Positions 35,836-44,795 of a stretch of 64,000 nt of DNA are shown here, piece by piece. How positions within the stretch are numbered: the first letter of the stretch is position 1; each line of letters opens with the position of its first letter. Origin of the DNA: Ignavibacteria bacterium. Lineage in GTDB: Bacteria > Bacteroidota > Ignavibacteria > Tepidaquicellales > OLB5. The stretch is taken from contig JAFLBX010000001.1 in NCBI GenBank assembly GCA_017303675.1, positions 197,970 through 261,969 of the forward strand. The letters run 5' to 3'. The position numbers and the translations under genes were made by a program. Under the pieces are notes generated by a model. It saw only the letters and a list, made by a program, of their open reading frames with translations. It had not been told where the DNA came from and searched no databases.

Positions 35836-38340
35836 TCAATTCATAAATAACACTTTATAAATTCTTTCCCTAAATCTAATATCGTTGCTTTCATCATATA
35901 ATTTTTGTAATATCTGCCTTGAAGATGGGTCTTTGGCCTTCTCAAGTAAGCCAAGAATAACACCTTGTGTACTTCTTGGGCTATCAAACAGATTATTATT
36001 CAAAAATTCAATTACCTTGGGGTCATTCAGAAAGCTATCCAAACCGCTTATAGCTATATTTCGAACCCTGGAAGTGCTGCCGATCTTACCGTACTTCAGG
36101 AATACATCTTTAGCACGGGGATCATTGGATTTAACAAGAGCTGTAAGCACATTACGGCGGATTATATCGACGTGTGAGTCCATTTCAATATACGGTATCA
36201 CCGCATCATACATCATTTCCCTTTCCAGGATATCAGAAAGCGCGGTAACAGCGTCAGCAGCTGCGTAGTAGCTTGTTTCGCCGGCTATCAGGTTTGTAAG
36301 GAAGTATTGTAATACGGCAATGTTCTCTTTTTCTTCGGGGTGATTATCCAGTATGTTCTTAATATTAAGAAGGTAGGTTCTTCTTACTCTTGGATCACCT
36401 TCATCGATCATATACTTCATAAATATTTCAGTGACTGATCTGTTTTTAGAGCCCGCTATTACTTTTACGGCTTCATTCCTAACGCCCCAGAACTTATCAT
36501 ATCTCATCGTTGTTCTAAGGGCTTCAATGACTTCATCATCATTGATATAATCTTTCAAACCGTTCAGCGCAGTAAGCCTGTCAATTGCATCGGCAGAATT
36601 GTTAAGCTGATAAAGCCAGTCAGCTTTAGGCTTACTGAAATAAAGCTTACACAGGACTTTGTTCCCTTTATTAAAATTAACATTCAGGGGTTTGGAATCA
36701 AGCTTTATAACGTAAGTTTTAATTTCAGAAGTGGTTTCCATCGATAAATTCTGTTTACCTCCTTCGGTAACGATCTCAACGGGAACAGGGGTTTTAAACA
36801 CTGAAGATGAATCCATTCTTTGTACCTGAACAGCAGTTAGCGTTAACTCATTGTTGTTTTCATTGAAGCTGTATTCAACTTTGAACTCAGGCTGGCCTGC
36901 TTTATATATCCATTCTTCGAAGAACCAGCTCATATTAGCCGGCATCCTGTCAAGAAGCGGGTCGTCAATTGCAGTATGCAGTGCATCTGCCAGATCTTTT
37001 GTAACTACAGGCTTGAACTGGTTTTTTGTGATATAAATATTCATGGTTTTCCTGAAATTTTCATCACCAACAAGGTACCGAAGCATATTAAGCACTACAG
37101 AACCTTTATCGTATGTATTGGTTGTTAACCCTTCACGAATATAAATAGGTTTGCGGTTTGTTGAATCAGCCTTAATTGCATCATTTCCGTTCCGGTAAAT
37201 ATTGTAATCAAATTCATCCTTACCCATAAGATGCTCGGTATAAAGACATTGAAAATATGTAGCAAAGCTTTCATTCAGCCATATTTCGTTCCAGTTTTTA
37301 CAGGTCACAACATCACCCCACCACTGATGAGCAAGCTCATGGGCAACCAGGTTGGTTGCATTATAATCAGGTTCAGTTTTTTCATCATATACAGAACCTT
37401 CAAACAGGACAACTGCGCCGGTATTTTCCATACCTCCGTAAATAAAATCCTGCACGGCAACCTGGCGGAACTCATGCCAGGGATATCGAAAGCCGGTATA
37501 CTCTGAAAAGAACTTTAAAATATCAGCTGTTTGTTCGTAAGCGTTTTCTCCCCATTGTTTTTTACCCGGCGGAACATATGAAATTATCGGGATACCGTCC
37601 CAGGAAGTGCTTATTGTATCCCAATTGCCTATCCCAAGCATCACTAAATATGATACGTGAGGTTTATCATTCACCCAGTGCCAGGTGGTATAATTAAGCT
37701 TATCGAATTTATTCTTTAATACCCCGTTTGAAATGGTCTGATACTGACTGCTTACTGTAACTATGATTTCAGTCGTAGCCATATCGTTGGGGTAGTCATA
37801 ACAAGGGAACCAATACCTGTTATCTTCACCTTCGCCCTGGCTCCATACTTCATATCGTTTACCGGGGAATTCTGGAGTTGGCGAAATAAAATATAATCCT
37901 TTTTCAGGATTTGTTGTGTTGTAATTGATAATAAAATTCAGTGTATCGGATAAACTATAGCTGCTATCCAGGTAGATCTTAAGTTTGGTTTTATTGTAAT
38001 CATACTTAAGGGTTTTCAGGTAATATCCTATTCTTTTTGTTTTACCAACATAGCTGATAATCATCGGTCCATTTGGGTCAAGCTCAACATTTTTTATTTT
38101 CATTCCAACAGCATCAAGCTCAAAACTTGTGAAATTTTCTTCTGCTGCTACAAGCTTTATAAAAGCCTTTCCTGTCACAAATTTTTCCTGAAGGTCAACA
38201 GCAATATCCAGCTTTATATGCTGAACGTCAAAATTACTTTTGCGTTCAGTGGGCTCCTGCCCGAACATTTGTGAATAGATATTGTAATTTAATAAGGGAA
38301 GTGTTGTAATCAGAAATACATAAATGTAAATTCTTTTCAT
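35836..38340 (-). CDS. M1 family metallo-aminopeptidase, exported
   Basis: 834 residues. Signal peptide (KRIYIYVFLITTLPLLNYNIYSQ). An N-terminal beta domain covers about 30-230. The catalytic domain has the substrate-anchoring GGMENTGAV (about 302) and the zinc motif VAHELAHQWWGD (about 330) with the third ligand Glu in WLNESFATYFQ (about 353). A beta-sandwich then leads to a C-terminal HEAT-like helical repeat region (about 590-834: AVKVIAGSKNRSVTEIF, DPRVRRTYLLNI, NDPRAKDVFLKYG). It removes N-terminal residues from peptides in the periplasm or outside. No T9SS domain is seen. Followed by two hairpins. Confidence 0.93.
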   Translation of the reverse strand: MKRIYIYVFLITTLPLLNYNIYSQMFGQEPTERKSNFDVQHIKLDIAVDLQEKFVTGKAFIKLVAAEENFTSFELDAVGMKIKNVELDPNGPMIISYVGKTKRIGYYLKTLKYDYNKTKLKIYLDSSYSLSDTLNFIINYNTTNPEKGLYFISPTPEFPGKRYEVWSQGEGEDNRYWFPCYDYPNDMATTEIIVTVSSQYQTISNGVLKNKFDKLNYTTWHWVNDKPHVSYLVMLGIGNWDTISTSWDGIPIISYVPPGKKQWGENAYEQTADILKFFSEYTGFRYPWHEFRQVAVQDFIYGGMENTGAVVLFEGSVYDEKTEPDYNATNLVAHELAHQWWGDVVTCKNWNEIWLNESFATYFQCLYTEHLMGKDEFDYNIYRNGNDAIKADSTNRKPIYIREGLTTNTYDKGSVVLNMLRYLVGDENFRKTMNIYITKNQFKPVVTKDLADALHTAIDDPLLDRMPANMSWFFEEWIYKAGQPEFKVEYSFNENNNELTLTAVQVQRMDSSSVFKTPVPVEIVTEGGKQNLSMETTSEIKTYVIKLDSKPLNVNFNKGNKVLCKLYFSKPKADWLYQLNNSADAIDRLTALNGLKDYINDDEVIEALRTTMRYDKFWGVRNEAVKVIAGSKNRSVTEIFMKYMIDEGDPRVRRTYLLNIKNILDNHPEEKENIAVLQYFLTNLIAGETSYYAAADAVTALSDILEREMMYDAVIPYIEMDSHVDIIRRNVLTALVKSNDPRAKDVFLKYGKIGSTSRVRNIAISGLDSFLNDPKVIEFLNNNLFDSPRSTQGVILGLLEKAKDPSSRQILQKLYDESNDIRFRERIYKVLFMN

Positions 38341-38437
38341 TTCCGGGCTTTTTGATATTAATGATTATACCTGAAATTAAAACCCATGCTTAAAATAAAA
38401 AAGGGGAATTTATCCACTTAAATAGAACTTCAGTAGT

Positions 38438-38481
38438 CGCAGCCTTCAGGCTGCGTATTTAATCGTAAGCTAAAGCTTGCG
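38438..38481. repeat. Paired palindromes between pepN-like gene and ispG
   Basis: cgcagcc-ttca-ggctgcg (38438-38455) and cgtaagc-taaa-gcttgcg (38464-38481), eight bases apart. They could form the 3' end of ispG mRNA, but there is no T-run; they look like a REP-type repeat pair. Confidence 0.6.
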
Positions 38482-38489
38482 GCTGAAAA

Positions 38490-40475
38490 TCAATTTTCCA
38501 CCCAAACACCGTCTTCCTTCATTATCCCAATCAGCTTATCCAACGCATCGGGGTAAGGAATGCCGCGCTCAATAACTTCTTTTCCGCGGTATAGAGTTAT
38601 CCAGTCGGGACCTGAGCCTACGAAGCCGTAATCAGCGTCAGCCATTTCTCCGGGTCCGTTAACAATACAACCCATTATTGCGATCTTTACTCCTTTTAAA
38701 TGGTCAGTGCGTTTTTTTATCATTGCAGTTGTGACCTGCAGATCAAACTGGGTGCGGCCGCAGCTTGGACAGCTTATGTATTCGGTTTTGGATATGCGTG
38801 TTCTTGTTGCCTGTAAAATTCCAAAGCTTATGCGATTGATAACATCAATGTTATTTTCAGCCTTTATCCATATTCCATCCCCCATGCCATCTATAAGTAA
38901 AGCTCCAAGATCAGTTGCGCTGCCTATGGTGAGGTCTTCATCATCTGTACCTGCAGCATAGCTGCGTGAAACTATAACAGGTGTTTCAATTCCCTGCTGC
39001 ATCAGCTCAATTATTACTCTGCGCTCTTCAGCCATTCCGTGCGTATTGTTTGTATTTATTACCAGCACACAGAACTTATCATTTCTAACCGCTTCAAGCA
39101 GCTCGGAAGTAATATCATTTATAGTAACCGAAACGAAATTTATCCTGTATGACTTTCTTTCGGCTGTTAAAAATTGCTCTGGAGTGAATAATGGGAATGA
39201 ATCCGATTTTTCCTCAAGTGTTTTCCAGAAGCTGTAATCAAAAATTTTCTTAAGTGTTCCGGGCAAAGCGTATGGAAGATCTTTTGTGCTAAGATATATA
39301 AAATCAGGCGCTAAGTCTCCGATATTCCATTTATCAAGCTCTTTGGAATAGATGTATGATATTTTTTCAAGTGTTGAAGGCTCTGAATAATTATTTGCAT
39401 CAAGGCTTAATATTACAACAGGTACATGATGATTGCCAATTTTATCCGTCTCAGATGTTTTTCTCCGCTGATATGAAAATGGATCGTATGGGATTTCGGG
39501 TTGCGGATTTAAAATTGCAGAATTAACACGATCAGAAATCTTCAATCCTAAATCAGGAATTGGTTCGTGATGTTCACGGTTATTATATCTTGCAACTATT
39601 CTTTTACAAACGGGAATTTCAAATTCAGGGTCTTCAGTTAATGATACTCTAATGGTATCACCAAGGCCGTCTTCTAAGAGTGTTCCTATACCAACTGATG
39701 ATTTTATTCTGCCGTCTTCGCCATCACCTGCTTCGGTTACACCAAGATGCAGCGGGTAATCCATGCCTTCTTCCATCATCCGGTTTACCAGAAGCCTGTA
39801 TGCTTCAACCATTACCTGCGTATTAGAAGATTTCATGGAAAGTATTAATTCGTGGTAATTATGGTCACGGCAAATTCGTACAAACTCCAGGGCTGATTCA
39901 ACCATTCCGATCGGCGTATCGCCGTACCGGTTCATTATCCTGTCGCTTAGCGAACCATGATTGGTACCGATCCTCATAGCGGTACCGTATTCTTTACATA
40001 TTTTTACAAGGGGTGTAAATGATTCGTATATTCTTTCAAGCTCTTCGTTATAAAGCTCATCGGTAAAGCTGAATACTTTGAATTTCTTTTTATCGGCATA
40101 ATTGCCGGGATTAACGCGGACTTTTTCAACTATCCTTGCAGCAATTTCGGCAGCATCGGGCTTAAAATGGATATCTGCAACCAGAGGTGTGTTATATCCG
40201 CGTGCACGCAGTTCATTTTTGATGTTCTCAAGATTTTTTGCTTCCTTCACTGCGGGAGCTGTAATTCTAACAAGCTCCGAGCCTGCTTCTATCATACGTA
40301 TTGATTGTTCAACAGTACCCGTTGTATCCATAGTATCGGTTGTGGTCATTGATTGTACACGGATCGGATTATTGCCTCCAATTCCCACACTGCCAACCAT
40401 TACTTTACGGGTTTTAAACCTTGAGTACTTTGTTAAAGAGTTACAGTATATTTTAGATGCTGTAAAAATTTCCAT
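38490..40475 (-). CDS. ispG: 4-hydroxy-3-methylbut-2-enyl diphosphate synthase, long Bacteroidetes type
   Basis: 661 residues from ATG 40475. It reductively converts MEcPP to HMBPP in the MEP pathway using a [4Fe-4S] cluster. The N-terminal TIM-barrel half has VGIGGNNPIRVQSMTTTDTMDT, PLVADIHFKPDAA and MRIGTNHGSLSDRIM. The C-terminal cluster half has SCPSCGRTQFDLQ and IMGCIVNGPGEMADADYGFVG (about 600-630), which supply the three Cys and the Glu. Between them is the extra domain of about 230 residues found in Bacteroidetes, Chlorobi and plants. Start: ATG 40475 follows the toxin stop by one base; an upstream ATG at 40505 would add ten residues overlapping the toxin gene. Confidence 0.95.
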   Translation of the reverse strand: MEIFTASKIYCNSLTKYSRFKTRKVMVGSVGIGGNNPIRVQSMTTTDTMDTTGTVEQSIRMIEAGSELVRITAPAVKEAKNLENIKNELRARGYNTPLVADIHFKPDAAEIAARIVEKVRVNPGNYADKKKFKVFSFTDELYNEELERIYESFTPLVKICKEYGTAMRIGTNHGSLSDRIMNRYGDTPIGMVESALEFVRICRDHNYHELILSMKSSNTQVMVEAYRLLVNRMMEEGMDYPLHLGVTEAGDGEDGRIKSSVGIGTLLEDGLGDTIRVSLTEDPEFEIPVCKRIVARYNNREHHEPIPDLGLKISDRVNSAILNPQPEIPYDPFSYQRRKTSETDKIGNHHVPVVILSLDANNYSEPSTLEKISYIYSKELDKWNIGDLAPDFIYLSTKDLPYALPGTLKKIFDYSFWKTLEEKSDSFPLFTPEQFLTAERKSYRINFVSVTINDITSELLEAVRNDKFCVLVINTNNTHGMAEERRVIIELMQQGIETPVIVSRSYAAGTDDEDLTIGSATDLGALLIDGMGDGIWIKAENNIDVINRISFGILQATRTRISKTEYISCPSCGRTQFDLQVTTAMIKKRTDHLKGVKIAIMGCIVNGPGEMADADYGFVGSGPDWITLYRGKEVIERGIPYPDALDKLIGIMKEDGVWVEN

Positions 40476-40476
40476 A

Positions 40477-40761
40477 TTAATAATTTCGTTTCCTGGTATC
40501 AACAATTCTTGAAATTATTAATTTATTATTTAACACTCTATATATGATGTAATTATGCTTTGTGATTAGAAATTTTCTAAGATCTTTTCGTTTATTTGAA
40601 GTACTGCCAATATCAGGAAATTCTTTAATATTTTCAATTACAGTTTGCGTTTTTATATAAAAATCTTCTGCTGCCTGGTTTGACCAATCCAAAGACAAGT
40701 ACTCCAAAATATCATTAAAATTTTTGCCCGCTTTTTTCAACCAGATTACTTCTTTAACCAT
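40477..40761 (-). CDS. RelE/ParE-superfamily toxin
   Basis: 94 residues. Family features: basic N-terminal KEVIWLKKAGKNFNDILEYL, WSNQAAEDFYIKTQ, a LRKFLITKHNYIIYRVLNNKLIISRIVDTRKRN tail with the conserved R-x-x-x-x-K-H-x-Y-x-I-Y-R pattern. ParE members poison gyrase and RelE/HigB members cut mRNA in the ribosome; which applies cannot be told. The gene overlaps the end of its antitoxin by 16 bases and its stop is one base before the ispG ATG. Placement directly ahead of an essential gene is unusual. Confidence 0.85.
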   Translation of the reverse strand: MVKEVIWLKKAGKNFNDILEYLSLDWSNQAAEDFYIKTQTVIENIKEFPDIGSTSNKRKDLRKFLITKHNYIIYRVLNNKLIISRIVDTRKRNY

Positions 40762-41003
40762 TTTTTTGCTTCTTCCATAACCTGTTCATGTGGAATCAAA
40801 TTACTTTCATCTTCACTTTCTTTTATTGAAAGATCAAGATCAGCTTTTTCTTCCGCTGTCAGTTCATCCCACCAGTCACCGCCGGATTTTTCGATATTCT
40901 GCTTCATAACAATAAAATACTCATAAAGCTTTGCAAGCTCTTTCTGATCTTCTATTTCATCTATCAGTTTATGAAAATTCGATTTTAACTCAAGTTGTGT
41001 CAT
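40746..41003 (-). CDS. Antitoxin of the ParE/RelE pair
   Basis: 85 residues, acidic and helical. The pattern QLELKSNFHKLIDEIEDQKELAKLYEYF, WWDELTAEEKADLDLSIKESE and ending EEAKKWLKK is typical of short antitoxins paired with ParE-type toxins in Bacteroidetes: the middle binds the toxin and the first half probably dimerises. No clear helix-turn-helix is visible. First gene of the pair; it starts 15 bases after the rhomboid stop, so it may also be transcribed with the upstream genes. Confidence 0.8.
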   Translation of the reverse strand: MTQLELKSNFHKLIDEIEDQKELAKLYEYFIVMKQNIEKSGGDWWDELTAEEKADLDLSIKESEDESNLIPHEQVMEEAKKWLKK

Positions 41004-41018
41004 TATAATTAACGTTCT

Positions 41019-41978
41019 TTAATGCATCTTTTTGCTTGCTTCAAACAAAATTCGTTTCTCTTCTTCGGTTAAGTTCTGGTAGCCGTCTTTTCCTATCTTA
41101 TCCAGTATCTCATCAATTTTTTCCTGAGTAATTGTTTCACCGGTTTTATCATCCTTTGAAAAATATTCGGCATCGCTGATATCATTACCGCCGCTTACAG
41201 TATTATACTTTTCGTAATACCTGTTCCGGTAAATATTGGTAGGCCTGTTTTGAGTTACCTTGGGTTTTTTATCAAACCTGAACAGGTCATTTACATTATT
41301 ACGGGTAATAAGCAGGTAAATAAAACCAACCAAACCGCCGCCAAGATGAGCAAGATGAGCAACACCTGTGTTGCTTCCAACTGAAAGCAGCTCTATAGCC
41401 ATGTAAATAATTACAAAGTATTTTGCTTTTATGGGGAAAAGGAAATATAAGAAAATTTCCCTGTTCGGGAACAGCATTCCAAATGCTACAAGAATACCGT
41501 ATACTGAGCCTGACGCTCCGACAGTCGGGAGGTTCAGCCCGGTGAATAAAGGAGTAAGGAGTATTGTAGCAAGTCCTGCACCAACCCCGCACATCAGGTA
41601 GTACATCAGGAATTTTTTAGAGCCCCAGATATTTTCCAGCTCCATTCCGAACATCCATAGCGCGAACATATTTAAGAAAAGATGCCAGAAGCCGCCATGC
41701 ATGAATATATAAGTGAAAAGCTGCCACGGGTAAAAAGGAAATACTTCACTGCCTATAGGATTAAGTGCAAAATACTTCAGGAAAAAAACTGAAAGAGGTA
41801 CACCGCCAACTTTGAACCCCGCAAAGATAAAATGCTGGAAAATAAAAATGGCAATGTTGGATATCAGCAGGTATTTAATTACCGGCGGAAAAAATGAGAA
41901 TCCTCCGAACATTGAAGGTCTGTTATACCTCATATTATAATTTCCATACCTGTCTTTTTGTGAATTAATAAATCTCAT
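41019..41978 (-). CDS. Rhomboid-family intramembrane serine protease
   Basis: 319 residues, about six membrane helices between residues 34 and 225, with a soluble C-terminal tail. Catalytic Ser156 in GASGSVYG and His211 in AHLAHLGGG are both present; the L1 loop has WQLFTYIFMHGGFWHLFLNMFALW, the usual rhomboid HxxxxHxxxN segment. It cleaves membrane-spanning substrates within the bilayer. The tail ends with a charged helix (ITQEKIDEILDKIGKDGYQNLTEEEKRILFEASKKMH region), the DUF6576-type tail seen in Bacteroidetes rhomboids. It follows the nucleotidyltransferase gene by 18 bases. Confidence 0.92.
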   Translation of the reverse strand: MRFINSQKDRYGNYNMRYNRPSMFGGFSFFPPVIKYLLISNIAIFIFQHFIFAGFKVGGVPLSVFFLKYFALNPIGSEVFPFYPWQLFTYIFMHGGFWHLFLNMFALWMFGMELENIWGSKKFLMYYLMCGVGAGLATILLTPLFTGLNLPTVGASGSVYGILVAFGMLFPNREIFLYFLFPIKAKYFVIIYMAIELLSVGSNTGVAHLAHLGGGLVGFIYLLITRNNVNDLFRFDKKPKVTQNRPTNIYRNRYYEKYNTVSGGNDISDAEYFSKDDKTGETITQEKIDEILDKIGKDGYQNLTEEEKRILFEASKKMH

Positions 41979-41996
41979 TAATGCTGAAGCAAAAAA

Positions 41997-42728
41997 TTAT
42001 TGTGCTAAATATTTAATTTCTTCCTGCGCCTTTTCAAGATCCTCAGGAAAATCTATTTCCATGCATTTATATTCTGAAACATCAACAGCATACATAGCGT
42101 TCCCCTTATCATACAGCTCCTGGAAGGAAGCTTCGTAGAACTCATTTACATTATTTTCTTTAACTATTTTTCTTTCAAGCACATCGCCAAGCTTAACAAA
42201 AAAATCATATGAAAAGCGTTCTATACCAATTGATTCTCCGTAAGATGCCTTAATATCCAAATGTTTGCCAATATGCTCAATTTTGTTGGCAGTATCAATT
42301 ATAACTTTAATCTCCTCTTCGCTTAAATCATGGCCTCTTTTTACTGCAAGGCAATTTGTTTGAGGAAACTCAAAAAGCTTTGATATTATGCGAAAATCGA
42401 ACAAAATATCGCTATCAAGTAAAACGGAGTCGCCTTTTATGTAATTTTTAGTCATCCAAAGCGAATAGCTGTTATTGTTGTTTTCATAGTCTCTGTTGGT
42501 TAAGTATGTAATATCCAGCCCGGGAAATTTTTCGGAAATATGCTCTTTTATCATATTTTCCCTGTAACCGGTAACCATTACAAAGCTATTAACACCATTT
42601 TTCAGGATATTGTTAATAGTCATTTCAAGCAGGGTTTTACCCCCGGCTTTCAAAAGACATTTTGGTATTTCATCTGTAAGCGGGCGAAGCCGTTTTGCCA
42701 TACCCGCTGCTAAAATTATTGCCTGCAA
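41997..42728 (-). CDS. Nucleotidyltransferase (LicC/sugar-phosphate type)
   Basis: 243 residues, one Rossmann-like NTP-transferase domain. N-terminal AIILAAGMAKRLRPLTDEIPKCLLKAGGKTLLE is the GxGxR-like signature with Lys; SVLLDSDILFD (about 99-109) holds the metal-binding Asp pair. NNNSYSLWMTKNYI and CMEIDFPEDLEKAQ-like ends resemble choline-phosphate cytidylyltransferase LicC and related inositol-phosphate or sugar-phosphate enzymes. It makes an activated precursor for surface lipids or glycans; the sugar or alcohol is unknown. First gene of a minus-strand series that continues into rhomboid, toxin/antitoxin and ispG. Confidence 0.85.
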   Translation of the reverse strand: MQAIILAAGMAKRLRPLTDEIPKCLLKAGGKTLLEMTINNILKNGVNSFVMVTGYRENMIKEHISEKFPGLDITYLTNRDYENNNNSYSLWMTKNYIKGDSVLLDSDILFDFRIISKLFEFPQTNCLAVKRGHDLSEEEIKVIIDTANKIEHIGKHLDIKASYGESIGIERFSYDFFVKLGDVLERKIVKENNVNEFYEASFQELYDKGNAMYAVDVSEYKCMEIDFPEDLEKAQEEIKYLAQ

Positions 42729-42842
42729 TTTCGCTCCTTAATATAAACCACAAAAATACAAAAAATGCATGTTATATACAGTGGATAAATGTTCTTTATA
42801 ATAGAGAAAAAGAATAGCCATTAGATAAATCAAAAACTTTCC

Positions 42843-42850
42843 TATATTTG
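42843..42850 (+). promoter_or_regulatory. TAnnTTTG-type promoter element
   Basis: TATATTTG, 22 bases ahead of the ATG at 42873; a TTAG lies 19 bases further upstream as a weak -33 element. Matches the Bacteroidetes -7 consensus. Confidence 0.4.
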
Positions 42851-42872
42851 AGCTCTCAATTAATAGAAAATT

Positions 42873-43733
42873 ATGGAATTACTGAAAATAATTACGCTTA
42901 TTGTTCAAATGGGAATGCCTCTGACATTTCCGCAAGGTGATGAATCACTGCAGCAGCCGCTGGCTGATAAAATTGAGGTGATCTGCAAGGATGAAAAATA
43001 CCCTGAAGCATCTAAGCTGCATGATATAAAGAACATCACAAAATTCAAAAAAACAAAGCAATCAATATTTACAAAAGAAAACACAAAGAATCTTTATATA
43101 TTCTTAACCCATATTGATTCAACATACCTGTATATCGAAGACTGCGATTACAGTATGCTGAAATTCCTGAGATATAAAACAAATAAACAAAACCTCCAAA
43201 ACAAGGTAGTTGATTCAATGACATACTTTGTGAATGAAGAAAAGCTGAGGCTTGTAAGGTGGAATAACCCGGTAGGGTTCAAGATGTTTGAGAACAATAC
43301 AGTATTTGAAACCACATTTGATACATATACGGAATACTGGGAATGCAGCAACAAGCTGGATTATTCACCCAAGTACCCGTATATATTCCCGAAGCAGACA
43401 CCGCTAAGAAAGAACTATACAGATGAACAGCATGAAGACCTAGCATATATTTTAAAAAATCCCATAATGGTGTTTTCAATCCTGCCGCTGGATGAAATGA
43501 CTTACGACCTGCCCTATAACCTCGAGGCATCTTCGCGCAAGGAAGAGCTTGAAACAAGCTCCGGTAAGAACATTGAAGGTAACGGAATTGACCTGGATAA
43601 CGATAAGATACTTGATGCATTCTGGTACAATGAGGTTCAGGACAGCAAGATTGTTGAAGTTGCAACAAGACTTTATATAAACGTAGAAGGTAAATGGACA
43701 CCGATATGGTATACATATTTCAGAGAAATGTAA
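42873..43733 (+). CDS. Hypothetical protein
   Basis: 286 residues; I do not recognise the family. A short hydrophobic start (LLKIITLIVQMGMPLTF) could be a weak signal peptide. The rest is soluble, charged and rich in Tyr, Lys and Asp, with strand-like segments LYIFLTHIDSTYLYIEDC, YWECSNKLDYSPKYPYIF and LYINVEGKWTPIWYTYF. A calcium-loop-like GIDLDNDKILDAFW near residue 245 recalls FG-GAP/EF-type binding. Codon use is like its neighbours. It starts shortly after a TATATTTG box and is followed after 19 bases by a phosphatase gene, so the pair may be one transcript. Confidence 0.7.
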   Translation: MELLKIITLIVQMGMPLTFPQGDESLQQPLADKIEVICKDEKYPEASKLHDIKNITKFKKTKQSIFTKENTKNLYIFLTHIDSTYLYIEDCDYSMLKFLRYKTNKQNLQNKVVDSMTYFVNEEKLRLVRWNNPVGFKMFENNTVFETTFDTYTEYWECSNKLDYSPKYPYIFPKQTPLRKNYTDEQHEDLAYILKNPIMVFSILPLDEMTYDLPYNLEASSRKEELETSSGKNIEGNGIDLDNDKILDAFWYNEVQDSKIVEVATRLYINVEGKWTPIWYTYFREM

Positions 43734-43752
43734 TTAACAGGAAGAGTATACT

Positions 43753-44421
43753 ATGATAAAAGCAGTAATATTTGATATGGACGGCGTTATACTTGATTCA
43801 GAGCCGTTCTGGAAGGAAGCTGAAATAAGGTTATTCAATTCACTTGGTGTTCCACTCACGGAAGAAATGTGTGAAACAACTACAGGCATGCGCCTAGTTG
43901 ATGTTATAAAGTTATGGCATGAAAAGTATCCGTGGGATTTAAAAGAAAATTCTTTTGAAAAAGTTGGCACTTCAATTGTAGATTCATTAATTGCACTGAT
44001 AAAACAAAAAAGTGTTTTGAATCCCGGTGTAACTGAATTGCTTGAGATGTTCACAGCAAAAAATCTTCCAATGGCAATTGCCTCCTCGAGTGATAAAAGG
44101 ATCATTGATTCTGTAATGAATAAGTTTAATTTAACTAAATATTTCAGGGTTATTCACTCAGCGGAATACGAAGAGTACGGCAAGCCGCACCCGGCAATTT
44201 ATCTTACAACAGCAAAAATGCTGGGGGTTGAACCGCAGTATTGCCTTGCCATTGAAGATTCATTCAATGGTGTTGTATCTGCGGTATCAGCAAGGATGAA
44301 AACTGCAGCTTACCCGGAGAAAACTAACTTTTATAATCCAAAATTCGCGATTGCAGATATCAGGTTCAGGACTCTTAAGGATTTCACCGAAGAAGAATTT
44401 GAAAAATTAAATAATTTATAA
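43753..44421 (+). CDS. HAD-superfamily phosphatase, HxpB/YniC-like
   Basis: 222 residues. HAD motifs in order: I DMDGVILDSEP (residues about 8-18) with nucleophile Asp8 and acid Asp10; II IASSSDKRI (about 111); III Lys in EYGKPHPAIYL (about 146); IV IEDSFNGVVSA (about 170). The cap domain is inserted between motifs I and II, as in beta-phosphoglucomutase and hexitol phosphatase B. It probably removes phosphate from a sugar phosphate in the cytoplasm. It follows the hypothetical gene at 42873 after 19 bases. Confidence 0.9.
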   Translation: MIKAVIFDMDGVILDSEPFWKEAEIRLFNSLGVPLTEEMCETTTGMRLVDVIKLWHEKYPWDLKENSFEKVGTSIVDSLIALIKQKSVLNPGVTELLEMFTAKNLPMAIASSSDKRIIDSVMNKFNLTKYFRVIHSAEYEEYGKPHPAIYLTTAKMLGVEPQYCLAIEDSFNGVVSAVSARMKTAAYPEKTNFYNPKFAIADIRFRTLKDFTEEEFEKLNNL

Positions 44422-44465
44422 ATTTGCTATCACTGTTTTTGCAGAAATAGCAATATAATAGTAGT

Positions 44466-44795
44466 ATGCTTATAGTTGTGGCGGGTCCGTACAACGCAGA
44501 TACTGAAGAGAAGAGATCAACAAATCTTAAGGCAATGAATATTGCCGCTGCTGAAGTATACAGAAAGGGACACATACCGGTTATTGGCGTGAATACATCA
44601 CTTAATGTTGCTGATGAACTCCCGGAACTGGACCGCAAACAGGTTATATCAGATATTTCATTTGCTGTGGTTGAGCGCTGTGATGCTATATTAATGATCG
44701 GTTCATCACCCGGAGCAGATCACGAACGTATGATAATGGAAAAAAAGGGATTGCCCGTTTATTTTTCTGCTGATGAAATTCCGGAGGCAAAATGA
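44466..44795 (+). CDS. DUF4406 protein, nucleoside-deoxyribosyltransferase-like fold
   Basis: 109 residues. The N-terminus LIVVAGPYNADTEEKRSTNLKAMN and the C-terminal half CDAILMIGSSPGADHERMIMEKKGLPVYFS match the small DUF4406 group, which shares the fold of nucleoside 2-deoxyribosyltransferases (the GPY start and the GADHE segment). An activity on nucleosides is only inference from fold. It overlaps the next gene by four bases (ATGA), so they are coupled. Confidence 0.8.
   Translation: MLIVVAGPYNADTEEKRSTNLKAMNIAAAEVYRKGHIPVIGVNTSLNVADELPELDRKQVISDISFAVVERCDAILMIGSSPGADHERMIMEKKGLPVYFSADEIPEAK

Noticed and set aside
40473-40505. ispG start at 40505
   Set aside because: It would add ten atypical residues and overlap the toxin gene; ATG 40475 directly follows the toxin stop and suits translational coupling.
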